Shown: one piece after another, positions 7,760 through 16,259 of the stretch | How positions within the stretch are numbered: position 1 is the stretch's first letter | Layout of the letters: each line of letters opens with the position of its first letter | Source: Rossellomorea aquimaris | Lineage (GTDB): Bacteria; Bacillota; Bacilli; Bacillales; Bacillaceae_B | Direction: 5' to 3' | DNA length: 64,000 nucleotides | NCBI RefSeq assembly: GCF_035590735.1 | Contig: NZ_CP141595.1 | Coordinates: 987,001 to 1,051,000 of the forward strand | Made by a program: the position numbers and the translations under genes | Notes under the pieces: generated by a model | The model's database searches: none | Seen by the model: the letters and a program-made list of their open reading frames with translations, nothing else | Told to the model about the DNA's origin: nothing

Positions 7760-8155
7760 ATGGTCAATCTATACCTGACACCAAGCTGCACATCCTGCCG
7801 TAAAGCAAGAGCCTGGCTTGATGAACATTCAATCGAATATATTGAACGTAATATGCTGACAGAACCGTTGACACCTGACGAAATCAAATCGATTCTTCGC
7901 CTGACAGAAAATGGGACGGAAGATGTTATTTCCACTCAATCAAAGGCTTACCAGGAATTAAACGTAGACATTGATTCGTTGCCACTCCAGGATTTATATG
8001 CATTAATCAGGGAGAATCCGCAAATGCTGAAGAGACCCATCATCCTGGATGAAAAAAGATTGCAGGTTGGTTATAACGACGAAGAAATCCGCAGCTTTCT
8101 TCCGAGAAAGGTTCGTACTTTCTCATACAAAGAATTGCAAAAATTGGCCAACTAG
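7760..8155 (+). CDS. Spx-family redox regulator (SpxA2-like paralog)
   Basis: 131 residues with the thioredoxin-like ArsC/Spx fold. The redox switch Cys10-x-x-Cys13 (CTSC) is intact, and the family segments [12 protein letters not shown] and [15 protein letters not shown] are present. Spx proteins bind the alpha C-terminal domain of RNA polymerase and activate thiol-stress genes when the CxxC is oxidised. The preceding double operator and the Rrf2 gene just downstream match B. anthracis, where the Rrf2 protein SaiR represses spxA2. The symbol is left empty because the main spx copy probably lies elsewhere. Confidence 0.9.
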   Translation: MVNLYLTPSCTSCRKARAWLDEHSIEYIERNMLTEPLTPDEIKSILRLTENGTEDVISTQSKAYQELNVDIDSLPLQDLYALIRENPQMLKRPIILDEKRLQVGYNDEEIRSFLPRKVRTFSYKELQKLAN

Positions 8156-8179
8156 AAGGAAGTATTCTAAGCTGTGTTC

Positions 8180-8214
8180 TTGACTACCTGAACTGTAATA
8201 TGTAAAATTACAGT
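8180..8214 (+). promoter_or_regulatory. Promoter and operator of the Rrf2 regulator gene
   Basis: TTGACT (8180-8185), 17 bases, TAAAAT (8203-8208). The operator ACTGTAA-N9-TTACAGT (8192-8214) overlaps the -10, so autoregulation is expected. Confidence 0.85.
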
Positions 8215-8252
8215 AAGGATTACAACGCAGCTTTTGATTTAGGAGGCAGGCC

Positions 8253-8666
8253 ATGAATAGCGACTTTACTTTAGCCATTCACAGTTTAACGTACCTGGCA
8301 CTGAAGGCAGATCGAATGTCGACAAGCGATGCCATTTCAGAAAGTGCCGGGGTCCATCCAGTCCGCATTCGTAAAGTCCTGAGTTTGTTAAAAAAACAAG
8401 GATTTATCACTTCAAAAGAAGGAACGGGCGGAGGGTTTATCTTTGTCCGGGAGTTAAGCGAGATCAATCTTTGGGATATCTATAAAATAACCTCTGAAGG
8501 CTCACTGCAGCCCAAATGCACGGACTCTAACGAAGAGTGTGTGGTAGGAGCGAATATGAAAAGCGTTCTCTTTCACATTTTCTTAGGTGCAGAAGAACAA
8601 CTGGGGGACTATTTAAAGCAATACACCATCAAAGATATTGTGGATCTGATCAATAAAGAAAAGTAG
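8253..8666 (+). CDS. Rrf2-family repressor (SaiR-like)
   Basis: 137 residues. The winged helix-turn-helix spans about residues 6-66 (SAGVHPVRIRKVLSLLKKQGFI, then the wing GTGGGFIFV). Only two cysteines, Cys89 and Cys96, lie in the sensor loop, against the three that bind a cluster in IscR-like members, so a thiol rather than Fe-S sensor is plausible (inference). It sits between two genes that share its operator. By analogy with SaiR of B. anthracis it should repress the Spx-like gene, itself and the IDEAL gene. ATG 8253 follows GGAGGC. Confidence 0.88.
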   Translation: MNSDFTLAIHSLTYLALKADRMSTSDAISESAGVHPVRIRKVLSLLKKQGFITSKEGTGGGFIFVRELSEINLWDIYKITSEGSLQPKCTDSNEECVVGANMKSVLFHIFLGAEEQLGDYLKQYTIKDIVDLINKEK

Positions 8667-8669
8667 TGG

Positions 8670-8698
8670 AAGGCTGGAAGACAGCTTTCTTTTGTTTT
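8670..8698 (+). terminator. Terminator of the Rrf2 gene
   Basis: AAGGCTG and CAGCTTT arms (one G-U pair) around a five-base loop, then CTTTTGTTTT. Confidence 0.65.
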
Positions 8699-8699
8699 A

Positions 8700-8722
8700 A
8701 ATGTAATGAATATCGTTACAGT
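8700..8722 (+). promoter_or_regulatory. Rrf2-type operator of the IDEAL gene
   Basis: AATGTAA-N9-TTACAGT, one change from the copies at 7664 and 8192. No convincing -35/-10 pair is visible next to it. Confidence 0.7.
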
Positions 8723-8756
8723 TTAGCGGGAATTTTTTATAAGAAGGTGAATAAGC

Positions 8757-9092
8757 ATGATGTCAAACAATCAATCGATATTAAAAACGGGAGACTGGAT
8801 CAAGGGTGAATCTCACTCAGGTGAATTAATCATCGGTTACATCGAGAATTTTGATACAAACGGGGAAACCGTAAAAGCCAAAGTCGTTACCAGTGATAAC
8901 AAAACCATTGAAGGCAGGACCGTTCCCCTATTGAGCAAACAGGTGAAAAAAATTCCTGCAGCACATGTGAAAAACAAAGAACAAATCCAATTCCTTATTG
9001 ATCTGGCCCTCTCAACGGGTGATGAAGAGTGGTTTTTGGAACTGACTTCGAAGTTGAATTCGATGAGGGAGCTTGCAAAGGGTATAAAGTAA
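8757..9092 (+). CDS. IDEAL-domain protein of the Rrf2/Spx regulon
   Basis: 111 residues. The N-terminal half (LKTGDWIKGES to PLLSKQVKKIP) is a small all-beta region; the C-terminal NKEQIQFLIDLALSTGDEEWFLELTSKLNSM is an IDEAL domain with the defining I-D-x-A-L and downstream Trp/Phe. The shared operator upstream puts it under the Rrf2 repressor at 8253, suggesting a role in the same thiol-stress response, perhaps as a protein partner (inference). AAGAAGGTG lies seven bases before ATG 8757. A terminator follows. Confidence 0.82.
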   Translation: MMSNNQSILKTGDWIKGESHSGELIIGYIENFDTNGETVKAKVVTSDNKTIEGRTVPLLSKQVKKIPAAHVKNKEQIQFLIDLALSTGDEEWFLELTSKLNSMRELAKGIK

Positions 9093-9106
9093 ATATTATG
9101 AAACGG

Positions 9107-9138
9107 AGCTGAAGAGCAGGATTCTTCAGCTTTTTTTA
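9107..9138 (+). terminator. Terminator of the IDEAL gene
   Basis: Perfect AGCTGAAGA/TCTTCAGCT arms followed by seven Ts. Confidence 0.9.
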
Positions 9139-9277
9139 TTGTTGATTTACCATTCAGGGGCTTAATCCTCTCCTCCTAAAGTCGTAGAATACATTTGACC
9201 ATTTGGTGGAAGAAGACTACTAGAAAATGGAATAGAATGAAATCAGATAAAGAGACGGCAGGAGGAGGAGATTTACG

Positions 9278-10090
9278 ATGTATAAATATGTGTGTACAAC
9301 TTGTGGAACTCAATACCCTAAGAGTCAGGAAAAACCTGAAAGATGTCCCATTTGTGAGGAAGAACGGCAGTATGTCAATCCGGATGGTCAAAGCTTTACG
9401 ACTCTCAATGAAATGACGGAGAGCGGAGTCTATCAAAATACCATTCTGCAAGAAGAACCTGGTTTGTATAGCATCACCACCACACCAAAGTTCGGCATCG
9501 GGCAGACGGCCTATTTGATTACAACTGACGGCTATAATGTTTTATGGGACTGTGTAACGTTTCTGGATGAGGAGACGATCCAGTCCATTGAGGAGTTAGG
9601 CGGCATCGATGCGATCGCGGTTTCCCATCCGCATTATTACTCTGCCCAGCTGGAGTGGGCTGAACGGTTTGATGCGGACGTTTATCTTCATGTGGAAGAC
9701 CAGACCTGGGTGATGGAACCTGGGGAGCGGATCCGATTCTGGGACGGGGAAGCGTTGCCCCTGAACGAAGGGATTTCGTTACATCGTCTCGGAGGTCATT
9801 TCAAAGGGGGAGCTGTCCTTCACTGGAGTCAGGGCGGGATTCTGTTAACAGGTGATATCATTCAGGTGGTGGCGGATACGGACTGGGTCAGCTTCATGTA
9901 CAGCTATCCGAATCTCATTCCCCTGCCGGCAGGTAAAGTGAAGGAAATGGCAGAGAAAGTAAAACCTTTAGCTTTCCATAAGCTATATAATGCCTTTCAT
10001 CGGGTGATAGCAAAAGATGCCGATCAAGCGGTCCAACGATCTGCTGAACGATATATAATGGCTCTCACAGGGGATTTGTTTTTGACATAA
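9278..10090 (+). CDS. MBL-fold hydrolase with N-terminal zinc ribbon
   Basis: 270 residues. The N-terminus carries two knuckles, Cys6-x-x-Cys9 and Cys23-x-x-Cys26, a rubredoxin-like zinc or iron ribbon. The rest is a metallo-beta-lactamase fold: SHPHYY (His117, His119), HRLGGHF (His174) and TGD (Asp193). The usual HxHxxDH is reduced to HxHYY, so the metal site is altered and activity is uncertain. A strong GGAGGAGG precedes ATG 9278. Monocistronic. Confidence 0.8.
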   Translation: MYKYVCTTCGTQYPKSQEKPERCPICEEERQYVNPDGQSFTTLNEMTESGVYQNTILQEEPGLYSITTTPKFGIGQTAYLITTDGYNVLWDCVTFLDEETIQSIEELGGIDAIAVSHPHYYSAQLEWAERFDADVYLHVEDQTWVMEPGERIRFWDGEALPLNEGISLHRLGGHFKGGAVLHWSQGGILLTGDIIQVVADTDWVSFMYSYPNLIPLPAGKVKEMAEKVKPLAFHKLYNAFHRVIAKDADQAVQRSAERYIMALTGDLFLT

Positions 10091-10116
10091 GTGTGTTTTT
10101 GTATCCAGGCTGGTAT

Positions 10117-10163
10117 AAGGACGGATATTTTACAGTAATCAATGGTGAAAGAACCGTCCTTTT
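10117..10163 (+). terminator. Long-loop terminator of the MBL gene
   Basis: AAGGACGG and CCGTCCTT arms, a 29-base loop and a following TT. Confidence 0.5.
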
Positions 10164-10263
10164 CCTCTGTAGATCATTCTTTCACAACCTACTAATAGAA
10201 GGGAAATAGAAAGAAACCGCCGAATAGGATAAAGAGAAACATAAAAAACGGGGGGGCTTGCTT

Positions 10264-11232
10264 GTGAACGGAAGGATTGTAGTTGAAGAATTAACCAAGA
10301 CATTTAAAAAAGGAAACGTACGTGCTGTGAAAAATGTCTCTTTTCAAGTGGAGGAGGGAGAATTTTTTGCTTTTTTAGGGCCGAATGGTGCCGGGAAATC
10401 CACCACGGTCCAAATTTTGACGACATTGATCAATGCTACTTCAGGGAAGGTGGAAGTGGCGGGACATGATGTAATCCGTCAACCTGAACAGGTCCGTCAG
10501 TATATTGGGGTCGCCTTGCAGGAAACGGGGGTTGATCCGGACTTGACCGGCCGTGAGATGGTTGAACTGCAAGCGTACATATTCGGCTTCAATAAAGAAG
10601 AAGGAAGACGACGTGCACAAACCCTGCTTGAAATCGTCAATTTGACAGAAGCCGCTGAACGCCGGATCGGCAGTTATTCAGGCGGGATGAGGAGAAGGTT
10701 GGATCTTGCCCTCACCCTTGTCAACGAACCGAAGATCCTATTTCTTGATGAACCGACTACAGGTCTTGATCCTTCAAGCCGGATGGCGATATGGGAGGAG
10801 CTGCGCAGGCTGAATAAAGAGAACGGGACGACGATTTTTCTGACCACACAGTATTTAGAAGAAGCGGATTCGCTAGCTGATCGAATCGGTTTCATCAATA
10901 AAGGGGAAATGGTGGCCATGGGTTCGCCCAAAGAGTTGAAGGCGCAAATCGGACACGACTTGATTACCATTACCTTAAAGGAAGCGGGCCAAGTAGAAGG
11001 AGCAGCCGGTGTCCTGAAAATGCAAATGGCTGATGTCGATGTAATCAGTCGAAATGATCAAATCCTCATTTATGTTGAGGAGGGAACGAAGCAATTGCTG
11101 GAGGTCATCCGCATTTTCGACAATGATGACATAGGAATCACCGATATCCAACTGTCTTCACCAACCCTTGATGATATCTTCCTGAAACTGACGAGGGAGC
11201 CAACGGAAGGGGTAAATGCGCATGGGGAATAA
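10264..11232 (+). CDS. DrrA-like ABC exporter ATPase
   Basis: 322 residues. Walker A GPNGAGKST (39-47), signature YSGGMRRRLD, Walker B ILFLDEPTTGLDP and a switch region are intact. The C-terminal 90 residues contain the DrrA-type extension ending SSPTLDDIFLKLT, typical of daunorubicin-resistance-like exporters. It powers export by the overlapping permease gene. GTG 10264 is chosen because GGGGGG ends seven bases upstream; TTG 10258 is too close. The substrate is unknown; the family exports drugs or lipids. Confidence 0.9.
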   Translation: MNGRIVVEELTKTFKKGNVRAVKNVSFQVEEGEFFAFLGPNGAGKSTTVQILTTLINATSGKVEVAGHDVIRQPEQVRQYIGVALQETGVDPDLTGREMVELQAYIFGFNKEEGRRRAQTLLEIVNLTEAAERRIGSYSGGMRRRLDLALTLVNEPKILFLDEPTTGLDPSSRMAIWEELRRLNKENGTTIFLTTQYLEEADSLADRIGFINKGEMVAMGSPKELKAQIGHDLITITLKEAGQVEGAAGVLKMQMADVDVISRNDQILIYVEEGTKQLLEVIRIFDNDDIGITDIQLSSPTLDDIFLKLTREPTEGVNAHGE

Positions 11233-12001
11233 TGTGTTCAAAGATACATGGCTGATGACCGTCAGGAACATTAAGACGACAGTGAGGAACCCGTTTTCAT
11301 TCATCCCCAACTTAATTATTTCAGCTTTCTTCCTTCTTGTATATGAAGGTGGTTTAAGCGGGATTTCTCAGCTGCCAACCTTTGAGGGAGCTGATTACCT
11401 TGCCTTCATCTTGCCAGTTTCCATTGTTTCCGCTGCAATCGGAGGAGCAGGGGGAGCGGGACAAAGCATTGTGAAAGATATAGAAAATGGTTTTTTCTCA
11501 AGACTTTTACTGACACCCGCCTCAAGACTTGCCATTGTCCTTGGACCGATCATTGCCGGGATGCTGCAATTACTTGTCCAGACCCTTCTCATCATCGGTA
11601 TGGCGTTTTTACTTGGACTTGAGGTGAAGACAGGGCTTGGTGGTGTTTTATTTGTGCTACTGATTGCCATTGGCTGGGGGCTTGCTTTTGCTGGATATTC
11701 CGTAGGGCTTGCACTTAGAACCCGGAACGCACAAGCGGCACAGGCTGGTACGTTTATCTTCTTTCCGCTAATTTTCTTAAGCACGACGTTCGTACCTTAT
11801 GAATTGATCGAGGCACAGTGGATGAAGGTTGCGGCCACGATCAACCCTACTACCTACATCTTCGAAAGCATGCGTACCGTCCTGATTGATGGATGGGTCT
11901 TCTGGGACTTGATGCAGGGAGTGTTTGCCATCATCATTGTCAGTGCTATCACGATTACATTTGCTGCCGTATCTGCAAAAGGGGCAGTCTCAAGGAAATA
12001 A
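11222..12001 (+). CDS. DrrB-like ABC-2 permease
   Basis: 259 residues with six membrane segments and the ABC-2 signature region GFFSRLLLTPASRLAIVLGPI. It overlaps the ATPase gene by eleven bases and forms the two-gene exporter with it. ATG 11222 is nine bases after GGAAGGGG; ATG 11216 is only three bases from it. Substrate unknown. Confidence 0.88.
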   Translation: MGNNVFKDTWLMTVRNIKTTVRNPFSFIPNLIISAFFLLVYEGGLSGISQLPTFEGADYLAFILPVSIVSAAIGGAGGAGQSIVKDIENGFFSRLLLTPASRLAIVLGPIIAGMLQLLVQTLLIIGMAFLLGLEVKTGLGGVLFVLLIAIGWGLAFAGYSVGLALRTRNAQAAQAGTFIFFPLIFLSTTFVPYELIEAQWMKVAATINPTTYIFESMRTVLIDGWVFWDLMQGVFAIIIVSAITITFAAVSAKGAVSRK

Positions 12002-12007
12002 TCGTAG

Positions 12008-12098
12008 AGGTGTCGGATTTGGTTAGGAGTCTGACACCCCTTCACGAAATGATGCCTCCGGATTTAGATTTATTCACGGGGCATTTTTTTATGCGAGA
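12008..12098 (+). terminator. Two hairpins after the exporter operon
   Basis: GGTGTCGGA/TCTGACACC (12012-12043) lacks a T-run; ATGCCTCCG/CGGGGCAT (12050-12090, one bulge) is followed by seven Ts and is the better terminator. Confidence 0.5.
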
Positions 12099-12251
12099 GT
12101 CTGGTATTAGATGAAGCACACGAAAGAACCTTTGCCTGTTGTATCATTATGCCTCTTGCTTTTTATCATTCTCTTCAGTAACAGGGGGAGGGGCCGACCT
12201 CTTTGAGATTTGCCCCTCATTTTTATTCAAATATTCTTTGGTGCATAGAGT

Positions 12252-12289
12252 GTGTGAAAAGTAAATAGCAGCCCGCATCAGGCTGCTAT
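12252..12289 (-). terminator. Terminator of the Ig-repeat gene
   Basis: Perfect ATAGCAGCC/GGCTGCTAT arms; on the minus strand the hairpin is followed by TTACTTTTC. Confidence 0.8.
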
Positions 12290-12297
12290 GTTCAGTT

Positions 12298-14712
12298 TTA
12301 AGGACACCCGATAATGAATGATGTTGGATCTGTAGCAGCGGTAAATGGACTAATGGTTTCAAAAGTAGTGGTGGTATTGTCAGTAGCGAAAATGGTCCAG
12401 GTGATGGTATTATTCATTCTATTAAGGATGGCTGTGATCTTAGCATCAAAAGTTCTGGCTGGACCGTTGTTGATTCGTCCATTGATGGTCCCTTCAACTA
12501 TGGCAGTCGTTAGGTTGTCCTCACAGAATATCTCTGTACGACGTCCTTGAGTGAATTGGAAGTTATCCCCATTCGAGGCGTTGAAGACAAAGTTGAAATT
12601 ATCAACGGCAGGATTACATATTCCTTGAATACCTGACCCGCATTGCACGACCGTAATGTTTAACGTCCCTAAATAATCTTGAACATGTCCGAATCTAACG
12701 ACACGTATATTTGCACCGGGCTGTGCCCTTCCTTGGGTGTTAAGCCTAAAACGGCATGGGCATTCAGGAGGTGGGACAGGGCAGTTAAGATTGACAGGAA
12801 AAGGACCGGCGGAGATGCCATTTCCACCAAGGGAAGTGGCTGCTGAGATTTCTACTGTCCCTACGGCTCCCTGGTTAGGACTTAGTACCGCTGAGTAGTT
12901 TCCATTTGAATCTGTAATGGCAGGGTTTGGTGAGATGAAGGCTATACTTGGATCAACAGTGAAAAAAACAGCAATTTTTTGGGCAGGTGCATTTCCACAT
13001 AAGACCCTGCCTGATATAGGTGCACCATCACAGCCGACTGTTCCTTCAGGCGGGATCAGGGTAAGTGATTCCCCATCACATACAAGACATTCCACCCTTA
13101 CAAAGTTCGTGTTGAAGACGGGAATTCCAAAGACGACTGCCTCCGCAGTATAAGGGACACCTTCCTCTACAGGGGTGATAGGTTGAACGGTGGCAACACT
13201 AGAAAATGATCCATCTGGTTCTGTGATTGGATTCGGGGTTTCAAAATTTAATATTGGACTGCTTAGATTGACTGTAATACCTGGTACCGGAATACCTTGA
13301 CATAGGACTCTGCCCGTAATGACTGTACGGCAGCTGATTGGTCCCGGGTTGTCCAACTCGACTACTGGATTCTCGCAACGGCAGTTCACTGCAACATCAC
13401 GAGCCGGTGACCTTACTTCCTCTCCACCAATCATGGCTGAGGCAATAATTGTAATCGTTTCTATCACGTTAAGACCAGGTTTCAATGTAGCTGAATAGAT
13501 GCCATCAGCATTGGTGATGGCGGGGTTTGGATCCACGATTACTTCTCCTGAAGATAGAAGAGTCAAGTTTACAGGGGCGTTTGAAATCGGTTCTCCATTA
13601 CAGGTGAACCTGCCCGTAATGGTTCCACCATCGCATCCAATCTGTACTTCAGGTACATTCAATGTCAATTGTGGTGTTGTGCAACGTACACAATCTACAA
13701 AGACATTCCCCGTAGCAGTAGTTTCGACTCCGTTAAAAGTGGCTTGGGCTGTATAGTCAGCCTCTTGGCTTGGAGTGTTGAAATTAATTGTTACTACTGA
13801 AGAAAATTCTCCATTCTCGTTCGTGACCGGATTAGGAGTGATAATATTCAATATTGGTGAACCTGATAAGGTAATCGGAATATTGGCCACTGGTTCATTG
13901 TCACATGTCAGGCGACCTGAAATGGTTCCATTACAGCTGATCTGATTTGGACCATCGAAAGTGATTTCCAGATTTTCGCACCCTGGGCATGTGACTTCAT
14001 AAGATTCCGGTTCTGAGCGAACAGTGGTTCCTCCAATTGTTGCTGTAGTGACAATTGTAACTATTTCACGAGCTCCTGGAAAAGCCAGTATCGTAGCTGA
14101 ATAGACTCCTTCATTGTTAGTAAGAGTGGGGTTTGGTGTCACAATAACTTTTCCTGAAGCTGAGGTCACTTCAAAACTTACCTCCACGTTCGGAATCGGC
14201 AGACCTTCACAAGTTAATCTGCCAGATATCGGGGTCCCGGGACAAGTTACAGTTCTTAACTGACGAGGAGCAGCTTGTACTGCTTGGGTAGGGATGATGA
14301 TAGGATCTGGACAATTAATGCATTCCACTCTTGCAGTAATAGAGGATCTGATTGTTTCTTCTATAATGACAGCCGCTGCTGTGATGATGACATTTGGCGT
14401 AATGGGGGTGTTCCGGTCAACGATTGCAGTTGTTACGAACTCGCCCCTGCTATCAGTTACAGGATTAGGATTTTCAAAGGTGATGCCGTCAAAGGAAGAG
14501 GTCAAGTTCACCGTCACTCCCTTGAGCGGTCTGAGATCGCACCTCACCTTCCCACGGATCGTTCCGCTGCAACTGATGGTCCCCACCCTATTCAATGTTA
14601 TTGATGGATTTGTACAAACATCGCGAGGGAAAAGACCTGGACAACCAGGCGGGAAAATACTCTGGGTGGAAGCACGAGGAGTGTAAGACTTTTTGTTCCG
14701 CAAATCTATCAC
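12298..14712 (-). CDS. Large Cys-rich protein of six Ig-like repeats, probable spore-surface protein
   Basis: 804 residues. Residues about 35-645 form six beta-sandwich (Ig/Cna-B-like) repeats of about 100 residues. Each has C-x-G-x-I-x-G-R-x-x-C near its start, a conserved PNPxT...G (YSA or FSS) block, and ends in C-x-x-C or similar. Repeats 1, 3 and 5 resemble each other, as do 2, 4 and 6, so the unit is a two-domain pair copied three times. The last 150 residues are a different, Asn/Thr-rich domain. There is no signal peptide, LPXTG or membrane anchor. Together with the sigma-K-like promoter this suggests assembly from the mother cell onto the spore coat or exosporium (inference). Start GTG 14712 is weakly supported; TTG 14703 is possible. 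Confidence 0.8.
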   Translation of the reverse strand: MIDLRNKKSYTPRASTQSIFPPGCPGLFPRDVCTNPSITLNRVGTISCSGTIRGKVRCDLRPLKGVTVNLTSSFDGITFENPNPVTDSRGEFVTTAIVDRNTPITPNVIITAAAVIIEETIRSSITARVECINCPDPIIIPTQAVQAAPRQLRTVTCPGTPISGRLTCEGLPIPNVEVSFEVTSASGKVIVTPNPTLTNNEGVYSATILAFPGAREIVTIVTTATIGGTTVRSEPESYEVTCPGCENLEITFDGPNQISCNGTISGRLTCDNEPVANIPITLSGSPILNIITPNPVTNENGEFSSVVTINFNTPSQEADYTAQATFNGVETTATGNVFVDCVRCTTPQLTLNVPEVQIGCDGGTITGRFTCNGEPISNAPVNLTLLSSGEVIVDPNPAITNADGIYSATLKPGLNVIETITIIASAMIGGEEVRSPARDVAVNCRCENPVVELDNPGPISCRTVITGRVLCQGIPVPGITVNLSSPILNFETPNPITEPDGSFSSVATVQPITPVEEGVPYTAEAVVFGIPVFNTNFVRVECLVCDGESLTLIPPEGTVGCDGAPISGRVLCGNAPAQKIAVFFTVDPSIAFISPNPAITDSNGNYSAVLSPNQGAVGTVEISAATSLGGNGISAGPFPVNLNCPVPPPECPCRFRLNTQGRAQPGANIRVVRFGHVQDYLGTLNITVVQCGSGIQGICNPAVDNFNFVFNASNGDNFQFTQGRRTEIFCEDNLTTAIVEGTINGRINNGPARTFDAKITAILNRMNNTITWTIFATDNTTTTFETISPFTAATDPTSFIIGCP

Positions 14713-14743
14713 GAACCTTTCAAAATAAATTATTTTATCCCTC

Positions 14744-14770
14744 TATTTTATGTCACTAAAAATGGACAGT
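14744..14770 (-). promoter_or_regulatory. Candidate sigma-K promoter of the Ig-repeat gene
   Basis: On the minus strand CATAAAATA (14752-14744) matches the sigma-K -10 pattern CATANNNTA exactly, and an AC dinucleotide lies 16 bases upstream (14770-14769). The -35 is short, so chance is possible. It sits 31 bases before the start codon. Confidence 0.55.
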
Positions 14771-15020
14771 TCTCTATAAATCTCCAAATTAAGTGAAAAT
14801 GATTAAAGAGACTATGAAATTAGTAGATGTAGAATTTTTTACGGGGTCTCTTACAATCTTGCTTGATATATGGAGGTACTTTATTCGCCCATCGGAAGTA
14901 TAATGATGGTAGTAACATTGAAAAAAGTTTTCTTAATGAATGGAAATGTCCGTTTACGGCTCAATAATTCGAAAGAGAAAGCTAACCCCAAGAAAGTCCT
15001 TGGTTCCATTATAAATAGAA
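14771..15020. other. AT-rich spacer, no gene seen
   Basis: Upstream region of the Ig-repeat gene. Short frames on both strands lack ribosome sites and coding character. Confidence 0.5.
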
Positions 15021-15060
15021 GGGGACGGACCTCCTTCTTAACATCTAGAGGTCCGTCCCT
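15021..15060. repeat. GGGACGGACCT hairpin element, copy 1
   Basis: Perfect arms GGGACGGACCTC (15022-15033) and GAGGTCCGTCCC (15048-15059) with a 14-base loop. It lies four bases past the stop of the YcsI-like gene and probably ends its transcription. Confidence 0.85.
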
Positions 15061-15063
15061 CAA

Positions 15064-15840
15064 TCATTTCCCTTCGTTTAAATATTCTTCATTATTCCAA
15101 TCCATCACGAACATATGACCGGGGGCATGGGTCATCATGAAGGGGATCTTTGCATGAAGGGCCACTGCTTGAGGGGTCACGCCGCAAGCCCAAAACATCG
15201 GGGTTTCTCCCTCCTTGATGCCGACAAAGTCACCATAATCGGGGCGGGTGATGTCCCCGATGCCGATTTCAGTCGGGTCACCGATATGGACAGGAGCCCC
15301 GTGCATTTTAGGAAATAATGAGGTGATATCCGCTGCTTTTTGTACCAGATGATTCGGGACCGGTCTCATGGAAACGACCATTGGACCTTGAAACACGCCG
15401 GCTTTTTCCGTCTCGATATTCGTCTTATACATGGCAACATTCTTATTCTTCTCGATATGCCGCAAAGGGATCTCTCCCTTGATCAGCTGACTTTCAAATG
15501 TAAAGCTGCACCCGATGAGAAAAGTGACGAAATCATCTCGCCAAACATCATCGATCCGCGTTTTCTTTTCTACCAATTGACCATGTTCATACACGTGATA
15601 GAGAGGGATATCGGTTCTGATGTCGGAGCCTTTCCCATAGATCGATTCGAATTCACCGGCCTCCAGCACTTCGACAATCGGGCAGGATTTGGGATTCCGG
15701 GTGGTAAATAGTAAAAAGTCAAAGGCGTACTCCTTAGGCAGGACGACTAAATTGGTCTGTACATAATCCTGGCAAACACCGGACGTGTGGGATTGGTGTT
15801 CCCCGTGTCGTATGCGGTTTCTTAATTCTGACGGTAACAT
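15064..15840 (-). CDS. ycsI: YcsI-like putative hydro-lyase (DUF1445)
   Basis: 258 residues, the full length for the DUF1445/YcsI family, which also includes D-glutamate cyclase-like lyases. Typical blocks are GVCQDYVQTNLVVLP near the N-terminus, DFVTFLIGCSFTFE, VVSMRPVPN, FWACGVTPQ and ITHAPGHM-like MTHAPGHMFV at the end. In B. subtilis ycsI lies in a 5-oxoproline-related cluster; none of those partners are here. AAGGAAGC lies before ATG 15840. The actual substrate is not shown by context. Confidence 0.85.
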   Translation of the reverse strand: MLPSELRNRIRHGEHQSHTSGVCQDYVQTNLVVLPKEYAFDFLLFTTRNPKSCPIVEVLEAGEFESIYGKGSDIRTDIPLYHVYEHGQLVEKKTRIDDVWRDDFVTFLIGCSFTFESQLIKGEIPLRHIEKNKNVAMYKTNIETEKAGVFQGPMVVSMRPVPNHLVQKAADITSLFPKMHGAPVHIGDPTEIGIGDITRPDYGDFVGIKEGETPMFWACGVTPQAVALHAKIPFMMTHAPGHMFVMDWNNEEYLNEGK

Positions 15841-15926
15841 GGTTCAGCTTCCTTTCTTTGTTGATCGAATTTTCTCTATTCTAACACAGGAAGTTTCTCC
15901 ATATTGAAGACGCTTCCTGTAAAGGC

Positions 15927-16085
15927 CTAATTCTCCCGATTTCTCTTAATCAAATAAATCACAAAAAAACCAAGGAATATCCCTGCACTATAGGTAAGGA
16001 TAAACGAAAAATCCTGCTTTCCAATCAGGAACAGTCCGAGAAAGACGACGATTCCGACCAGTATAGAAAAATACCAGCGGTGCAT
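15927..16085 (-). CDS. 52-residue two-span membrane protein
   Basis: Encodes a short basic N-terminus, a first membrane segment (residues 6-22, SILVGIVVFLGLFLIG), a Lys-Gln-Asp turn, a second segment (27-45) and a basic tail KRNREN. GAGGTGA lies five bases before ATG 16085. Sits alone between the YcsI-like gene and the cupin gene. No family recognised. Confidence 0.65.
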   Translation of the reverse strand: MHRWYFSILVGIVVFLGLFLIGKQDFSFILTYSAGIFLGFFVIYLIKRNREN

Positions 16086-16259
16086 GATGATCACCTCATT
16101 CACTAAAAGGAATTTCCAAATACATCCATAAACGTACTATACCCGGATGATAGATTCTTAATCATTTGTATGTCTTTCCTTGTGTTCATTTGGGTAAGAG
16201 CACAATTCCCCGAAACTTGCATAGGATATCTTGGTAAAAATCTGAAGGGAATGAGCAGC

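Noticed and set aside
12314..14686. Several plus-strand frames opposite the Ig-repeat gene
   Set aside because: Antisense shadows of a repetitive gene; no ribosome sites and no family features.
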